A stretch of DNA of 64,000 nucleotides, taken from the NCBI RefSeq assembly GCF_000972845.2, contig NC_040021.1:3907382-3971381 (forward strand), in the 5' to 3' direction. Source of the stretch: Larimichthys crocea. Taxonomy: Eukaryota; Chordata; Actinopteri; Sciaenidae. Position numbers and translations under genes: made by a program. The notes beneath the pieces were generated by a model, which was given only the letters and a program-made list of their open reading frames with translations, made no database searches and had not been told where the DNA came from. Of the stretch, positions 10,081-56,200 are shown one piece after another; position 1 is the first letter of the stretch; every line of letters starts with the position of its first letter.

Positions 10081-10765
10081 CCAATCAGATGCTCCGCGAT
10101 CCTGTTGTTTTTTTTTTTAATATATATATTTTGAGTATTTTTAACCTGAACCCACAGATGATGACAAGCCTCTAAGAACACTCATCTGTGTCCAGATGTC
10201 ACGAGCATGTGAACCCGAGCCGCACAGAGATTGACAAAACCGTCAATCGGAATATTTGATGCGGCAGCTTTCACATCCTGAGAGGCCGTTTTTTCTTTTA
10301 ATGGGGTCAAAGGTTTCGCAGTTACCCTCCTACGCAGCTTTCTGGTGCTGTGCAGAATCTCTGGTTGATGGAAAAAAAACAAAATCAAGTTGCATGTTGC
10401 TGAGTAAATCTTTCATTTTACTCAAACCTGACAAGGCTAAGAGATGCATTAGTGTTCATCGGGATGTTCAGGAGGTCGACAACACGTTGATACTCGAGTG
10501 TCCGCGGTTGTGGACTTTTAAATTCTGCTAAAAGAAAATTAACATTTATTTGATGCACATATTTGAGCTTTTTTATGAACTTCACCAAGATTTATCGCTT
10601 CATCTCTTTGTGGGTTTTTGAACTTTGTGTTTTTCAGAGTTACGTACTACAAGATGTTTTTTTTTTTTTTCTTGAGCAAATGCTTAAGCTGTTTATATGT
10701 ACAAAATAACCAATGAGTGTTGCTTGGTTTGTGACACTAATTTCCTGTTGTCAGATTTTATTAAA
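10081..10765 (+). terminator. dtl 3' UTR and polyadenylation signal
   Basis: After the TGA at 10078-10080 the sequence is AT-rich and without a gene. ATTAAA at 10760-10765, followed within 40 bases by GT-rich sequence, is the best polyadenylation signal, giving a 3' UTR of about 0.7 kb. It is predicted by motif only. Confidence 0.6.
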
Positions 10766-10799
10766 TAGAAAAAGAGTGTCTGGCCTGCGTGTTCTCAGT

Positions 10800-11500
10800 G
10801 TGGTCCATGTGTTTGTGTGATAAACGCTGCTTGATGATGATGATGATAAAATCATGACTTTAATGCTTTACTGCTACAAAGTGTTTCATTTGACCATACA
10901 TCTGACACGCTTCAATTCTCTGCTGATTTAAAGTTAAAGTTGGTCGCATTTTTGATTTATCTTCACGGTCTCTGATCTAGTACAGATCATAAGATGCACA
11001 TAAATAATATGCACAGAATAACAAATAGATTAGAAATTGATATTTTTTATGTTTTGATGTAACTAACAACTTTCTCTGATCATTTTTTTTACAACTTTAT
11101 TTTCAGTAAACATTTGAACAGACACACAAACACAGCCCTCCCCCCAAGGCAAAAAAGGAAAGACAAACAAGACATAAGAAAAATAACAACAAAACAATAC
11201 ATGAATGAATAAATATTAAAGAAATGTAGATGTTAAAGGGGGGGTCAGTTTGTTTTCACAATCAGTAATCAGATCATATCTTCATTTTGAGTGGAACTGA
11301 TAGTAAAATAAATAAGACAGGCTCATGAATGGGACATCTGTTATTTACACTGATTATCTACAGCTTTTTTTTCTTTTTAAATAACTTTATTGCAACAATT
11401 ATACAAGAAGTTCAAACAGCTTGAGTCTAAAACAAAAATATATATGCCAGGGTGAATAAAGGTTGTAATAAAAACGGTAAATATGAATAATAAGAAAGCT
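10800..11500. other. intergenic, nothing recognised
   Basis: This AT-rich stretch after dtl has a short (TGA)n run near 10835 and A-rich tracts. I see no exon, RNA gene or clear transposon. Confidence 0.5.
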
Positions 11501-11507
11501 GTTTTTG

Positions 11508-11579
11508 TCCCATATGGTCTAGCGGTTAGGATTCCTGGTTTTCACCCAGGCGGCCCGGGTTCAACTCCCGGTATGGGAA
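11508..11579 (+). tRNA. trnE-UUC: tRNA-Glu (anticodon UUC)
   Basis: A 72-base sequence starts TCCCATATGGTCTAGCGG and ends CGGTATGGGAA, with a paired acceptor stem (TCCCATA / TATGGGA). The anticodon stem CCTGG/CCAGG encloses loop TTTTCAC, giving anticodon TTC. The A box (TGGTCTAGCGG) and B box (GGTTCAACTCC) are intact. It differs from the usual vertebrate tRNA-Glu by A instead of G in the T loop (TTCAA for TTCGA). No TTTT polymerase III terminator occurs in the next 200 bases, so expression is uncertain. It stands alone between dtl and ppp2r5a, with repeats downstream. Confidence 0.93.
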
Positions 11580-11619
11580 CAGTTTCATCTTCTTCAGTCA
11601 AAGTTCATTACATTGTATC

Positions 11620-11758
11620 TTTAGGGCAGAAGGGTGGTCCTGTGCTTCAAGTCCAGTATGGACCAAAGTATGGAACCTTGAAGGGTGGTCCTGTGCTTCT
11701 AGTCCAGTATGGAACCTTGAAGGCTGGTCCTGTGGGTCGTCCACTAATCAGATGTATT
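11620..11758 (+). repeat. degenerate tandem repeat 'gggtggtcctgtgcttc'
   Basis: Three imperfect units share 'gaagggtggtcctgtgcttc' and 'agtccagtatggaac', with variable spacing. They lie between the tRNA and the repeat at 11759. Confidence 0.6.
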
Positions 11759-11929
11759 GACAGGTGTTTACATTAGTGTATAAGGTCCCAAACACTCTGC
11801 TTGCGACCTTTTGCGGGGGGGTTTTCCACGGCCGCTGTATAGTTTCTTCTTTCCCACTTGAAAACAAGAAAGTGAGGCGAGGGGTATTCAGTCGGTTGTC
11901 AGATGCATTTCAGTTCTACACACTGGACC
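11759..11929 (+). repeat. dispersed repeat, second copy of the 4211-4460 family
   Basis: It carries the same landmarks as 4211-4460: 'tgtttacattagtgtata' at the start, 'ggggtattcagtcggttg' inside and 'ctacacactggacc' at the end. It is shorter through internal deletion. Confidence 0.6.
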
Positions 11930-11999
11930 TTTTTTTATTTTATTTTTTTATGAGAGAAACCAATGCATCAGTGAATAATTTTGCTAGTTAGGAATTATA

Positions 12000-12240
12000 A
12001 TTCCAGTAGCTCAGTCCATAGAGACTTGGCTTGGGAACCAGGAGGAGGGTGGCCGGTTCAACCAACCAAAGTATGGAAGGTGGACTTGTAGCTGGAGAGG
12101 TGCAAGTTCACCTCCTGGGCACTGCTGAGGTGCCCTTGAGCAAGGCACCGAACCCCCCCAAATGTTGGCTGTCCATCACTCCACCATCTCTCTCCACATT
12201 TGCATGTCTATGAGCCTTGTACTTGTACTGTATGTGTGTT
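12000..12240 (+). mobile_element. tRNA-derived SINE, longer copy
   Basis: The tRNA-like head (CAGTAGCTCAGTCCATAGAG, then 'gccggttcaac') is followed by 'tagctggagaggtgcaagtt' and 'cttgagcaaggcaccgaac', the usual body of a percomorph SINE. It is the same family as 6891-7012. Confidence 0.8.
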
Positions 12241-12245
12241 TGGGG

Positions 12246-12350
12246 TTAAATGGAGTCATCTTTGACAATAACCTCTCCTTTGAACATCACATAAACCAAA
12301 TCACCAGAACTGTATGAAATGTATTATTATTATTATTAAATGCATGTGAA
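12246..12350 (+). mobile_element. LINE reverse-transcriptase fragment
   Basis: The plus strand reads NGVIFDNNLSFEHHINQITR in one frame and then stops. This is the conserved L2/CR1-type motif also seen at 4465-4765, followed by an ATT-repeat tail. Only about 25 codons remain. Confidence 0.7.
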
Positions 12351-12409
12351 AAAGTTGAGGAGATTAATAAAGTATCTCTTAGTAAAAACATAAAGCACTA
12401 CTACTCCAG

Positions 12410-13231
12410 TAGTGATGTGTCGGTGACGAACGATCCGGTTCTAAGAGCCAGCTCTTTGAAGTGAACGACAGGAGCCGGGAGGGAGGGAGACGAGAGACAT
12501 TATTTATTACATTATTGCATTATTTTGGGTGATAAATTAATTAAATAGTTAGTACGTTTAATTTATGCAGTCGTCCCTTGCTATAACGCGGTTCACTTTT
12601 CGCGGATTTTTTTAGTGTAATTTTGCATGCTTTTTTTTCCACAGCGTACTGTACAGTATGAACGCGCATTGTGTTCTGCGTCCTAAATTGGCTAAGGGAG
12701 AACCGCACATGTGTTCTGCGTCCTGATTAACTAAGGGAGTACTGTACAAAATGCGTGTAAAAAGGTGTATAAAAGTGTGTGGTTAGGGGCTCTATGGCCT
12801 TAAAACATGTAAAATAATTGTAAATAAAACTTATTTCGCGGATTTCGTTTATTGCGGGTTATTTTTAGAACGTATCCCCCGCGATAAACGAGGGACCACT
12901 GTAATGTAATAATGTGTTATAATTGTAAAACTTACTTCGTGGATTTCGTTTATTGCGGGTTATTTTTAGAACGTATCCCCCGCGATAAACGAGGGACCAC
13001 TGTATGGCACATTTTTACACCGCATGCACTGACCAAAGTGCTTTACAATGTCAAAAATAAAATAAAATATAATAACATTTAAAAATATAAAACAATAATA
13101 ATAACTAATTAATAAAACCAATTAATAAAATGTGAGGAGCCGTTTGGGAGCCGAAAGAGCCGGCTCCTTATAGTTATGCAGAAGAGCCAAAAGAACCGAC
13201 TCTCCAAAAAGAGCCGAACTTCCCATCACTA
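12410..13231. mobile_element. non-autonomous hAT-like element carrying an inserted MITE
   Basis: The left end TAGTGATGTGTCGG and the right end (reverse complement TAGTGATGGGAAGTTCGGC) form imperfect terminal inverted repeats. Both ends carry 'gagccggctc'-type subterminal motifs, as in common fish hAT elements. I could not find a clean 8-bp target duplication. It is split by the element at 12568-13002 and ends just before the inferred ppp2r5a promoter. Confidence 0.65.
12568..13002. mobile_element. CAGTNGTCCCT-ended MITE (Tc1/pogo-like), duplicated right end
   Basis: The left end CAGTCGTCCCTTGCTATAACG pairs with the right end (reverse complement CAGTGGTCCCTCGTTTATCG). The right-hand ~70 bases ('cgtttattgcgggttatttt' to 'gagggaccactg') are present twice, near 12847-12902 and 12947-13002. 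This kind of element has pogo/Tigger-like ends. It has no transposase. Confidence 0.65.
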
Positions 13232-13235
13232 TGAA

Positions 13236-13450
13236 AACTCCAACTGCCACTCCTCATTCAACGGCACGACGTCACGTATTTGTTTTCACATGTCACATGT
13301 CTCGGCGCGATCCGATTGGTCTAAAAAGTTTTCCAGCTTTTTTTTTTTCCGAAACCTCCGCTCGGGATTGGCTGCCGGCGGCTGTCACTCAATGACGTAG
13401 ACCTGTCAGAGGCGCTCTCTCTCTCTCTCGGTCACAAACGGCTGAGCGGA
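13236..13450 (+). promoter_or_regulatory. inferred ppp2r5a promoter
   Basis: GC- and CpG-rich sequence begins after the transposon. It contains a CRE-like ACGTCACG near 13269, two CCAAT boxes in reverse orientation (ATTGG at about 13315 and 13368) and CT/GA tracts. There is no obvious TATA box, as expected of a housekeeping promoter. The exact start site cannot be read. Confidence 0.5.
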
Positions 13451-14405
13451 GTGTTTCCATGGCTGCCTGCTCGGCACGACGGCTCGGATTTTTCTGTTGT
13501 GTACGAGAGAGAGAGGGCGCACGGTTCGTCTTCGAGAGGCGGTGTAAACCACGACACAGCTCCGTCTACACCTCCAGGGTGTAGTTCAGGTGGAGCGGGC
13601 TAACTTTTAGGCGCTAAATGAGACTCCGTCGTCGAGCGAAATTTGAACTTCATCGGCTCGCGGATTGTTCTTCTTGTTTGGGGAGGAAAAAAAAAAAAAA
13701 CGCACTTCAACGGAAGTCTGACTCGGATTAAAAAAAAAAAAAAAACCCGCCGCTTGGAAGAAGTTGGACCCGGTGTTTACACGAAGAACTCGGTGAATTT
13801 ACCAACAGTCTCTTGTAACTTTTACTTGTAACGTACTTTTTTTTGTTTTGTTTTTGTTTTTCTAGCTCGAGCTAGCTCGGGGCTACATTAGCCGGCCGCC
13901 TCTGCTGTAGCAGTTACAGTAGTTAGTGCCACTGTCAGACTGACTTCACCGCTAAAACTTTACAATGACAACGTCTTTTTTTTTTTTTGCAACAGGTTAG
14001 ACGCTCATTTGCAGAAATTAATTAGAAATCTTAGCAACTTTTAAGCTGATTTCTTCCCCCTTCTTCCATGTCGCTAACATCGGGTTATACTGCGGGAAAT
14101 GTCATGAGTTGCTCGGCTGCTTGGCTCGTGTTGTGAACATCCACCACCACCACCACCCCGAAAAAAAAGATGCAGTGTTTGGACACAGTCTAACCTTCCT
14201 CCATCACCCCCCCAAAATACACAGCGACCATGTTGGATCATACAGAATAACAACACAAGACTTGGAAGTCGTGACACAGTTGTGCTGTGATACATATATA
14301 TTTATATAATTTGACGCTGAAGAGGAGGAGGAGACCTTTCCTGTGGACATAGGGGATACAATAGCTATATTTATCTTCGTCAGTTTTTTTGATTTATGCA
14401 TCAAA
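13451..14405 (+). other. ppp2r5a 5' leader region with several upstream ATGs
   Basis: This is the stretch between the inferred promoter and the start codon. It contains at least five ATGs not in the main reading frame (for example 13459 and 13618), poly-A runs and short upstream ORFs. Either the leader is spliced, or transcription starts later, or the upstream ORFs restrain translation. I cannot decide among these. Confidence 0.4.
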
Positions 14406-49735
<35,330 letters not shown>

Positions 49736-51865
49736 CACCGGACGTCCGTTTGTTTGTTTTTTAAATTCCGTGACGGTTTGACGTGTTCGGGACTGTCAGG
49801 AGAGGATTAACGGAGACGGAAAAAGAAAACCACAGATTACACCTCAGCAGTATATTAAAATCTACTTAGAGTGACTTAGAACGCCAGCATTTCTTTGGCA
49901 GAAAAAAAAAATCTATATTTCAACTTAAGACTATTTTTGGATGTTACAGTGTGGCTGCAGTATAATGTTTATTTGTCTGATCAAAGATGTATCCTTTCAC
50001 ATTTAGTTTCTTAACTGAAAATGATTTTTTTTTTTTTTTTTTTATATTGTATGATACATGGGAGGGGAGAAAATAATGACTTGAATTTAACGTTTCTGAT
50101 TGTGCTGCACTTAGACAAGCTGAACAGCTATTTAAAGATGTCTGTTTTTTAATGTGCTTTTCCTTGTTGCTGCCAACATCGGGTGCAGACCGTAAGGAAG
50201 AAGGGAATCCAGACTTTTGGGAGTATTTTTTTTTTGAGGGGGGAGGCGGCAGATGGGACCAGATCCACGACTAGATGTTTAGTGTTCATCATTGTATAGA
50301 AAAGGGCTGTTATCAGGAGGAGCTACACGATCTCCCCGGATGGGGAGACGCATGGCCAAAAAAATATAATAAAAAAAAAATAATCCCAGATATGGACTGA
50401 TATCTCTGTAAGCCGCTCCGAGCTGGGACGATGAAGATAAAAGTAAAACGTCACATTTGTGAGATTATTTTTGTGTTTTCAGGTGTTGGTAAATATTTTT
50501 GTATCCGGGTGAAAAAAAGAAATCGTGAAGCTAAAAAGTTAAAAAACAACAACAACACCTAAAGATGATTCACTCTGACGTGTTGATCAGGGCTTTCAAA
50601 GACTTTAAGGAGTGGTTCGGCTTTTTTTTTTGGTGGGGAAAGTTTCCGAGAGTTGGATGAGAAAATCTTTGACACTACCTCCCGTTAAGCTGGGTATCTT
50701 AGCTTAGCATAAAGACTGGAAACAAAGGGAAACGGCTAGCCTGACTCTGTCTTAAAGAGAATCCAGCGAGCTGCCGCGTTGGTCGACGGCACACGTTCCC
50801 GCTCGATTATTTTGGCGCCGTTTTTTCTTCCGTTAACCTGAAATAATTAAAATTTTACTCTGCAGAGACTCTGACTGCAGCGTTACATCAACACAAGACT
50901 GTCCTGTCATAATTTTTAAGTTCATAAGTTCATTATTTCTGAATCGTTTCCACATTTGGATGCTTGTACCGATGAAACAAACCCAAAAAAACTGATCTTA
51001 AGATTTTGTTTTTGGACGGAGCCATGGCTAGCAGTTTCCCTTTGTATCCAGTCTTTATGCTAAGCTATGCTAACCAGCTGCTGGATGTAGCGTTCTTAAT
51101 TAACTCTCGAATAATTTCCCAAAAACTTAAAGAAAAAACAGTACAGTACTATATTTTTCCAGAGTATCGAGAAGGCAAAAATATTTTTGAATGTTTCATT
51201 TCGCAGGCGGATTAAGACGGGATGCACTCGAGTGCGTGTGTGTATATATACATATACATATGTGTATATATATGTATGTATATATATATATAGTATGTGT
51301 GTGTATATGTTGGTTTTGGAGGCTACTTAAAGGGAAATGCCACTCAAATTTAAAGATTTGATGTACAGTCCGTTGTTTCTGTGCAGCCAGCGATCAGATT
51401 GAACATAGATGGTTCAAAGCTGAGGAGATTTGTCTTATCTGATATTTTACAACCAACAAGAGGCTGATTTCTTTTGTGTATCGTTTTATATCCAAACACA
51501 GTGATATCAAGTAACACTTAACACCTGAGAAACTCTCACCTGTTTTTACAAGTTAATCTTAAACCATTAATGCCTGTTCACTCCTCCTCCAGTCCAGACT
51601 TTGTTAATAACCTCACGTTTGCTTTTTATTTTCCGGTTTTCTGACGTTTTGGGGGGAGTTGTTAGATGTGTTCATGAATCTGACTGCCGTAGATCATCAA
51701 GAGCAACCTTTAAAAAAACAAAAACAAAAAAAAAACATTGGATGGTGTTTCCTCTGAACCCCGAGTGTCTGCTCTCTCTTTTACTTTTGAGTTTTTTGTT
51801 TTTAGGTCCAGTCTCTTCTGATGCCTTTCTGTCAGCATTCCAACCTCTGTGACGTTAAAATAAGA

Positions 51866-51899
<34 letters not shown>

Positions 51900-51956
51900 C
51901 GTGGGGGAACCTGTTTTGTAATCGCAGATCTTATTTAGGTTTCACCATTAAATAAA
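49736..51956 (+). terminator. ppp2r5a 3' UTR and polyadenylation signal
   Basis: After the TGA at 49733-49735 there is no coding signal. AATAAA at 51951-51956 is the best poly(A) signal, giving a 3' UTR of about 2.2 kb. The UTR holds long T runs (50025-50043), an inverted repeat (50660-51100), a TA/TG microsatellite (51238-51310) and an uninterrupted A27 tract (51868-51894). The A tract could prime oligo-dT internally and mimic a 3' end. Confidence 0.65.
50660..51100. repeat. inverted repeat pair in ppp2r5a 3' UTR
   Basis: The left arm 50699-50741 (TTAGCTTAGCATAAAGACTGG onward) and the right arm 51026-51074 are reverse complements over about 46 bases with about three mismatches. Weaker similarity extends outward and inward. 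Both arms belong to a common fish repeat containing 'agcttagcataaagactgga'. About 285 bases separate them, and a hairpin is possible in the mRNA. Confidence 0.85.
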
Positions 51957-53100
51957 GTCGACTTTATCTTTCTACTCGAAGCGTGAACATTAGTGTCTTT
52001 CTTTCTTTTCTCTCTCTCTCACTTCAGTGGGTCGTCTTCGTTGCGTTGTAGTACATCATGGAGCTCAACAGGTGGTGGTGGTGGTGCAAGAGTTTATTCT
52101 CCAGCACCAACGAGTCATGAGTGTCTGTGATGTGACGAGACTCCAACCAGATACAAGCAAAAAAGTTTGAACACAGCTTGTTTAATCTTTTTTGCATTTT
52201 ATCAGCTTGTTATGGTTTTAATTTAGACTCTTATTTTGAAAAATAAGCAGTAAATATGATTGAATAAATGTAGTAAAGAAGTGTAAAGTATCAAAACATT
52301 GTAATATTCTTTTGTAGTGAAACACAGGGCACACAGGTCAACTGCATATTAAAGAGAAAAACACGATTAATTCTGTTACACAAACTCAGATTCTGTGTCT
52401 AAACCTATTACGGAGACGGGATGACATGCAGCAAAGGACACAGATGAGCTATCGGGACACCTCAGTGGTCCTTGGGTTGTCATCTTACACTGACTACTGC
52501 AGACTGGAAACACTCCACAGTAGATGTAGTTTTTAGAGATGATCTGACCCGATCGTCCCACAGTTTGTAGCCTTTGTCAAATGTCTTAATATATTCCACT
52601 GACAGGTCCATCGTGCTGCACCTCCTTGTTTCTGACATACACCAAACACCGTGACGACGAGATGCCACGAACAATCAGCAGGATACTGAAACTGAAAGCA
52701 GCTACATACCAGTCACTATTCATTCATTCATTCATTGTGTAACTCCTTGTGTCTTTTCACAGGCTCAGGGATCGTTGAAGTATTTATCTTGAATGTACAA
52801 GTCAGGATTTCTAATTTTAGGGAACAATTTATCAAAACTTATCCCTCCCTGGGCTTCATATGAAGTATATGAGGAGTATTTATTATTTTTTGCTGTATTT
52901 AATTCAGTCTTTGTTTAGTTTTCTGGTCTGTAAAGAAGATATTTGTTACAATTCTTGCATGTTAAAACTAAAACTCATTGTGAATGAGAAATACATCTAT
53001 CCATCAAAAAAAAACTGTAAAAAGTGTAAAAAAATTGGTACTCCACATAAACTACCTGAGGGGCAGTCACACCTTTTTCCAGTTGATCCTTTTATTGCAT
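51957..53100. other. intergenic between ppp2r5a and opsin
   Basis: It holds CT and GGT microsatellites (52005-52020, 52070-52085), an ATTC run (52717-52737) and AT-rich sequence. I see no exon. Confidence 0.55.
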
Positions 53101-53123
53101 TGAATCACAAATGCTTGCTGCCC

Positions 53124-53158
53124 GTTACCATGGTGACACATCCCGCCTCGCATAAAAG
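53124..53158 (+). promoter_or_regulatory. opsin core promoter: RFX-type X-box plus TATA-like box
   Basis: GTTACCATGGTGAC (53124-53137) is an inverted pair of GTNRCC half-sites with a 2-base spacer, the form bound by RFX factors. CATAAAAG (53151-53158) is TATA-like and lies 47 bases before the ATG at 53205, so transcription would start near 53181. Both are motif calls. Confidence 0.5.
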
Positions 53159-53204
53159 TGAGCGTCCGCGGTTCGTGGGGCTGCACACGTCCACGCTCCG
53201 TGAG

Positions 53205-56200
53205 ATGAGTCGAGGGTTTGCTTTTTGTACCCTCAGCAGCAGCAGCAGAGACGAGCAGCTCCACTCGATGCCTCTGAACTCTTCTGATGACAACCGGACC
53301 ACCTCTGTGTTCACCTCCAAACTGACCCCTGCTGCTGACATATGTGTCGGGCTGACCATCCTCTCGTTCGGTAAGTGCACTTCTGTTCTTTAAACATCTT
53401 AAAAGGTTGTTGTTGTTGTTGTTGTGATGCTAAAACTAAACATAAATACACTTCTGCTTGTTGCAAATGATATTTGAATCAGAATTATTCTCTAAATATA
53501 CAATATAGAAAGTATGCTGGATTATAAAACTCATTTTTCTGTTCAGGAATGCGAGAAAATAATTATAGTTTGACATCTTAATCAAGAAATAATGACGTGC
53601 CTTACTATTTTTTCTACATATTGGTGTATTAACCATCACAGAAACATAAAAAATGATTTTGGGAATTATCAACGCTGTTAATTTAGGGCAGCTGTGGCAT
53701 AAACTTCACATTGTGTGGTTGTCTTAATAAATCTGTTCAGCACTGTAACTCCACCTGAGGCTGCATCATCCTTTAAATGTGATGTTTTAATGAAAATGTT
53801 GAATCTAACAAACAAACAAACACACTTCAGATTTCTACGTGATCTTGCAGCATCACAGTAACTGTGCTCGTCGTGCCTTGTTTTGTTTGTTTTGTTTTCA
53901 TCGTTAATGCAGATGCTGTTGCAGATTAATCTGTAACACCGACAGACGATCACGTCAAGTTGTTTCTGTTCACCTGATGAATGTCAATTAGTTTTTTTTT
54001 GTCTCTATGGATTATAAATGCTTCACCAAGTTCACCAGCTACTTCATTTTTGCCTGACACTGTTCAGTGTTTGCAAACAGATTAATAACACGTGGTGTAA
54101 CAGCACCAAAACATGTTGCAATGAGCTGAAAGATGCTAAAATGCAGCAGCAGAGCCAATACAAGCTGCAGATCTGTGTTTTAATGACTAATATCTTCTGC
54201 CCACGCCGTCCAGCTGTGCTCTCTGTCCTGGGCAACGGGCTGGTTCTGGTGATCTGTTACCGCAGGAGGAAGAAGATGATGGGCTCTGAGTTGCTGTGCG
54301 TCAACCTGGCCGTGGTCGACCTTCTCTGCTGCATCTGCTTCTACCCGCTCTCCATCCTGTCCTCGTTCAACCACGCGTGGCTGGGGGAAAACATCACCTG
54401 CGTTTACTACGGCCTCGGCTGCTACGTCTTCGGCCTGTGCGGCATGTTCACCATCGCCGCCATCAGTGTCTTCCGCTACCTGAAGACGTGCTACAGTTTG
54501 GTTTACGGTGAGGACAAGAGACAAGGGACAAGACATACAAACAGGCTTTTATTGTTCAAAGACATGCTCATCCACATTTCCTTCCACGCTCAACACAGGA
54601 TCACTGTAGATAACTTAATAACACCGAAATTAGAGAAACACTGCACAGAAATTGATATATTTGTGATTTAGATCAACCACTTTCAGCTTTTTTACAGCTG
54701 TACACATGTATTTGTATGATCTATATGTCCAGCTCCTGTTCTGGCACGACACCGGCTCAGCTAATGTGTAACACCATTATATGACTGATGTTTCTCGTTA
54801 CAGCTGTGTGGCTGGAGGGCGCAAACATCCCGATAGCCTGCTGTGCCATCTGGCTCGTGGCTGCAGTGTGGTCCAGTTTCCCTCTCTTTGGCTGGGGTGA
54901 GTACGTCCCCGAGCCTTACGGATTGTCCTGCACCATCGCCTGGAGGGGGTATCATACCTCGGCCAAGGACGCCTTCTACGTCATCTGCTCCTTCGCCTGC
55001 TTCACACTGGTCCCCGTCGTCCTCATCGTGGTGTCCCAGTGTCTGATTCTACGCAAGGTGTCCCGCTTCACCTACTCGCTGTCCTCAAGAGGTATCCGCA
55101 ACAACCTGCGGCACGCTGAAAGAAGACTCTCCATGGTGAGCTTGGTGTTTCTGTTATGGCACCTCAAGTTTTTACCTTGAAAACGTTTGAGTGAGTTGAT
55201 GGGAGACTTTGTTGAAGACAAGACTTGACATGGACTTCCCCCCAAAAGATGTAAAAACAGTTCTGGTGTAGGCAAGTCCAAGTCAAGTCACAAGGCGCCG
55301 TCACGCAGAAATCCAAGATGTCTCACGCTGAAAGCTTAAAGGTTTCTGCGTTATGAACCTATCTGAGAGTGAGGCAGCTGCTCTGCATCTCAGCATCTCC
55401 ATAACAATCTGAGATTGAACACTATCCCTACAGTGACCTCAAGATGTAACCCCAATATGCGGCGTACTAGAACATCAAACGTCCTCACAGCCTCCTGAGT
55501 CCAAATCAACCCAACAGGTCACCTTACCCTGCTGCTCATCAAGCTCCACTGGCTACCTGTAGCAGCCCACAATAACTTCAAATCCATACAGACATATGTT
55601 ACCTCCCGTACGTCCTACCAGTTCTTACCAGATGAAGGGCGTCCCCTCTCTACCTTCGAAAAACCTCCTGGAGACCTCCAGCTCTTCAGAGAAAACCTCC
55701 TCTCCAACACTATCAACAGCTGGACTTGCTAAATCTATTCGAGTACTTACTGCTGCACTAACATGCCTTTGTCGCACTGTACCATTCTCTTTAGTATTAA
55801 AGGATTTCATATACACATCCGGTGGACATACAGGCTATATATAAACCTGGTTCTGCTCCCTGCTCAGTACTATGTGTAATCAAATATAATAAACCACTAA
55901 GGTATTAGTCATAAAGGTTACCTTTCATTTGAGAGCTCTGATGAATCAGATGGACTGTAACCTTTTTTTTCTAGTCTCCTAACTCTGCTCTTTTACTCTA
56001 CACGTCTCATTCACCCATTCATCCACATCTGCTCTTCATACGCATTCACACACCGATAGCAATGGAGCAATCCCGGTTTCAAGTATCTTGCCCGTTACTT
56101 GGACAACATACAGACGTGAGGAGTCGGGGATCGAACCGCCGATCATCTGATTAGTGGACGATCCTCTCTACCTCGAATAGTGAACAATAATTAATTATTT

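Noticed and set aside
11483..11776. 97-codon open frame on the plus strand
   Set aside because: It reads through the tRNA-Glu gene and the repeats after it. The apparent protein is translated tRNA.
14343..14405. N-terminal extension of ppp2r5a from an in-frame GTG
   Set aside because: It has no ATG, and the hydrophobic extension has no match to PPP2R5A. The ATG at 14406 starts the conserved [12 protein letters not shown] segment.
52860..53204. Longer opsin N-terminus from the ATG at 52860
   Set aside because: It is in frame, but it would span the TATA-like and X-box motifs and an AT-rich non-conserved stretch. The OPN5-like similarity begins after 53268.
54180..54536. 118-codon open frame on the minus strand
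   Set aside because: It is antisense to opsin exon 2, in a GC-rich coding stretch. No splice or homology support exists.
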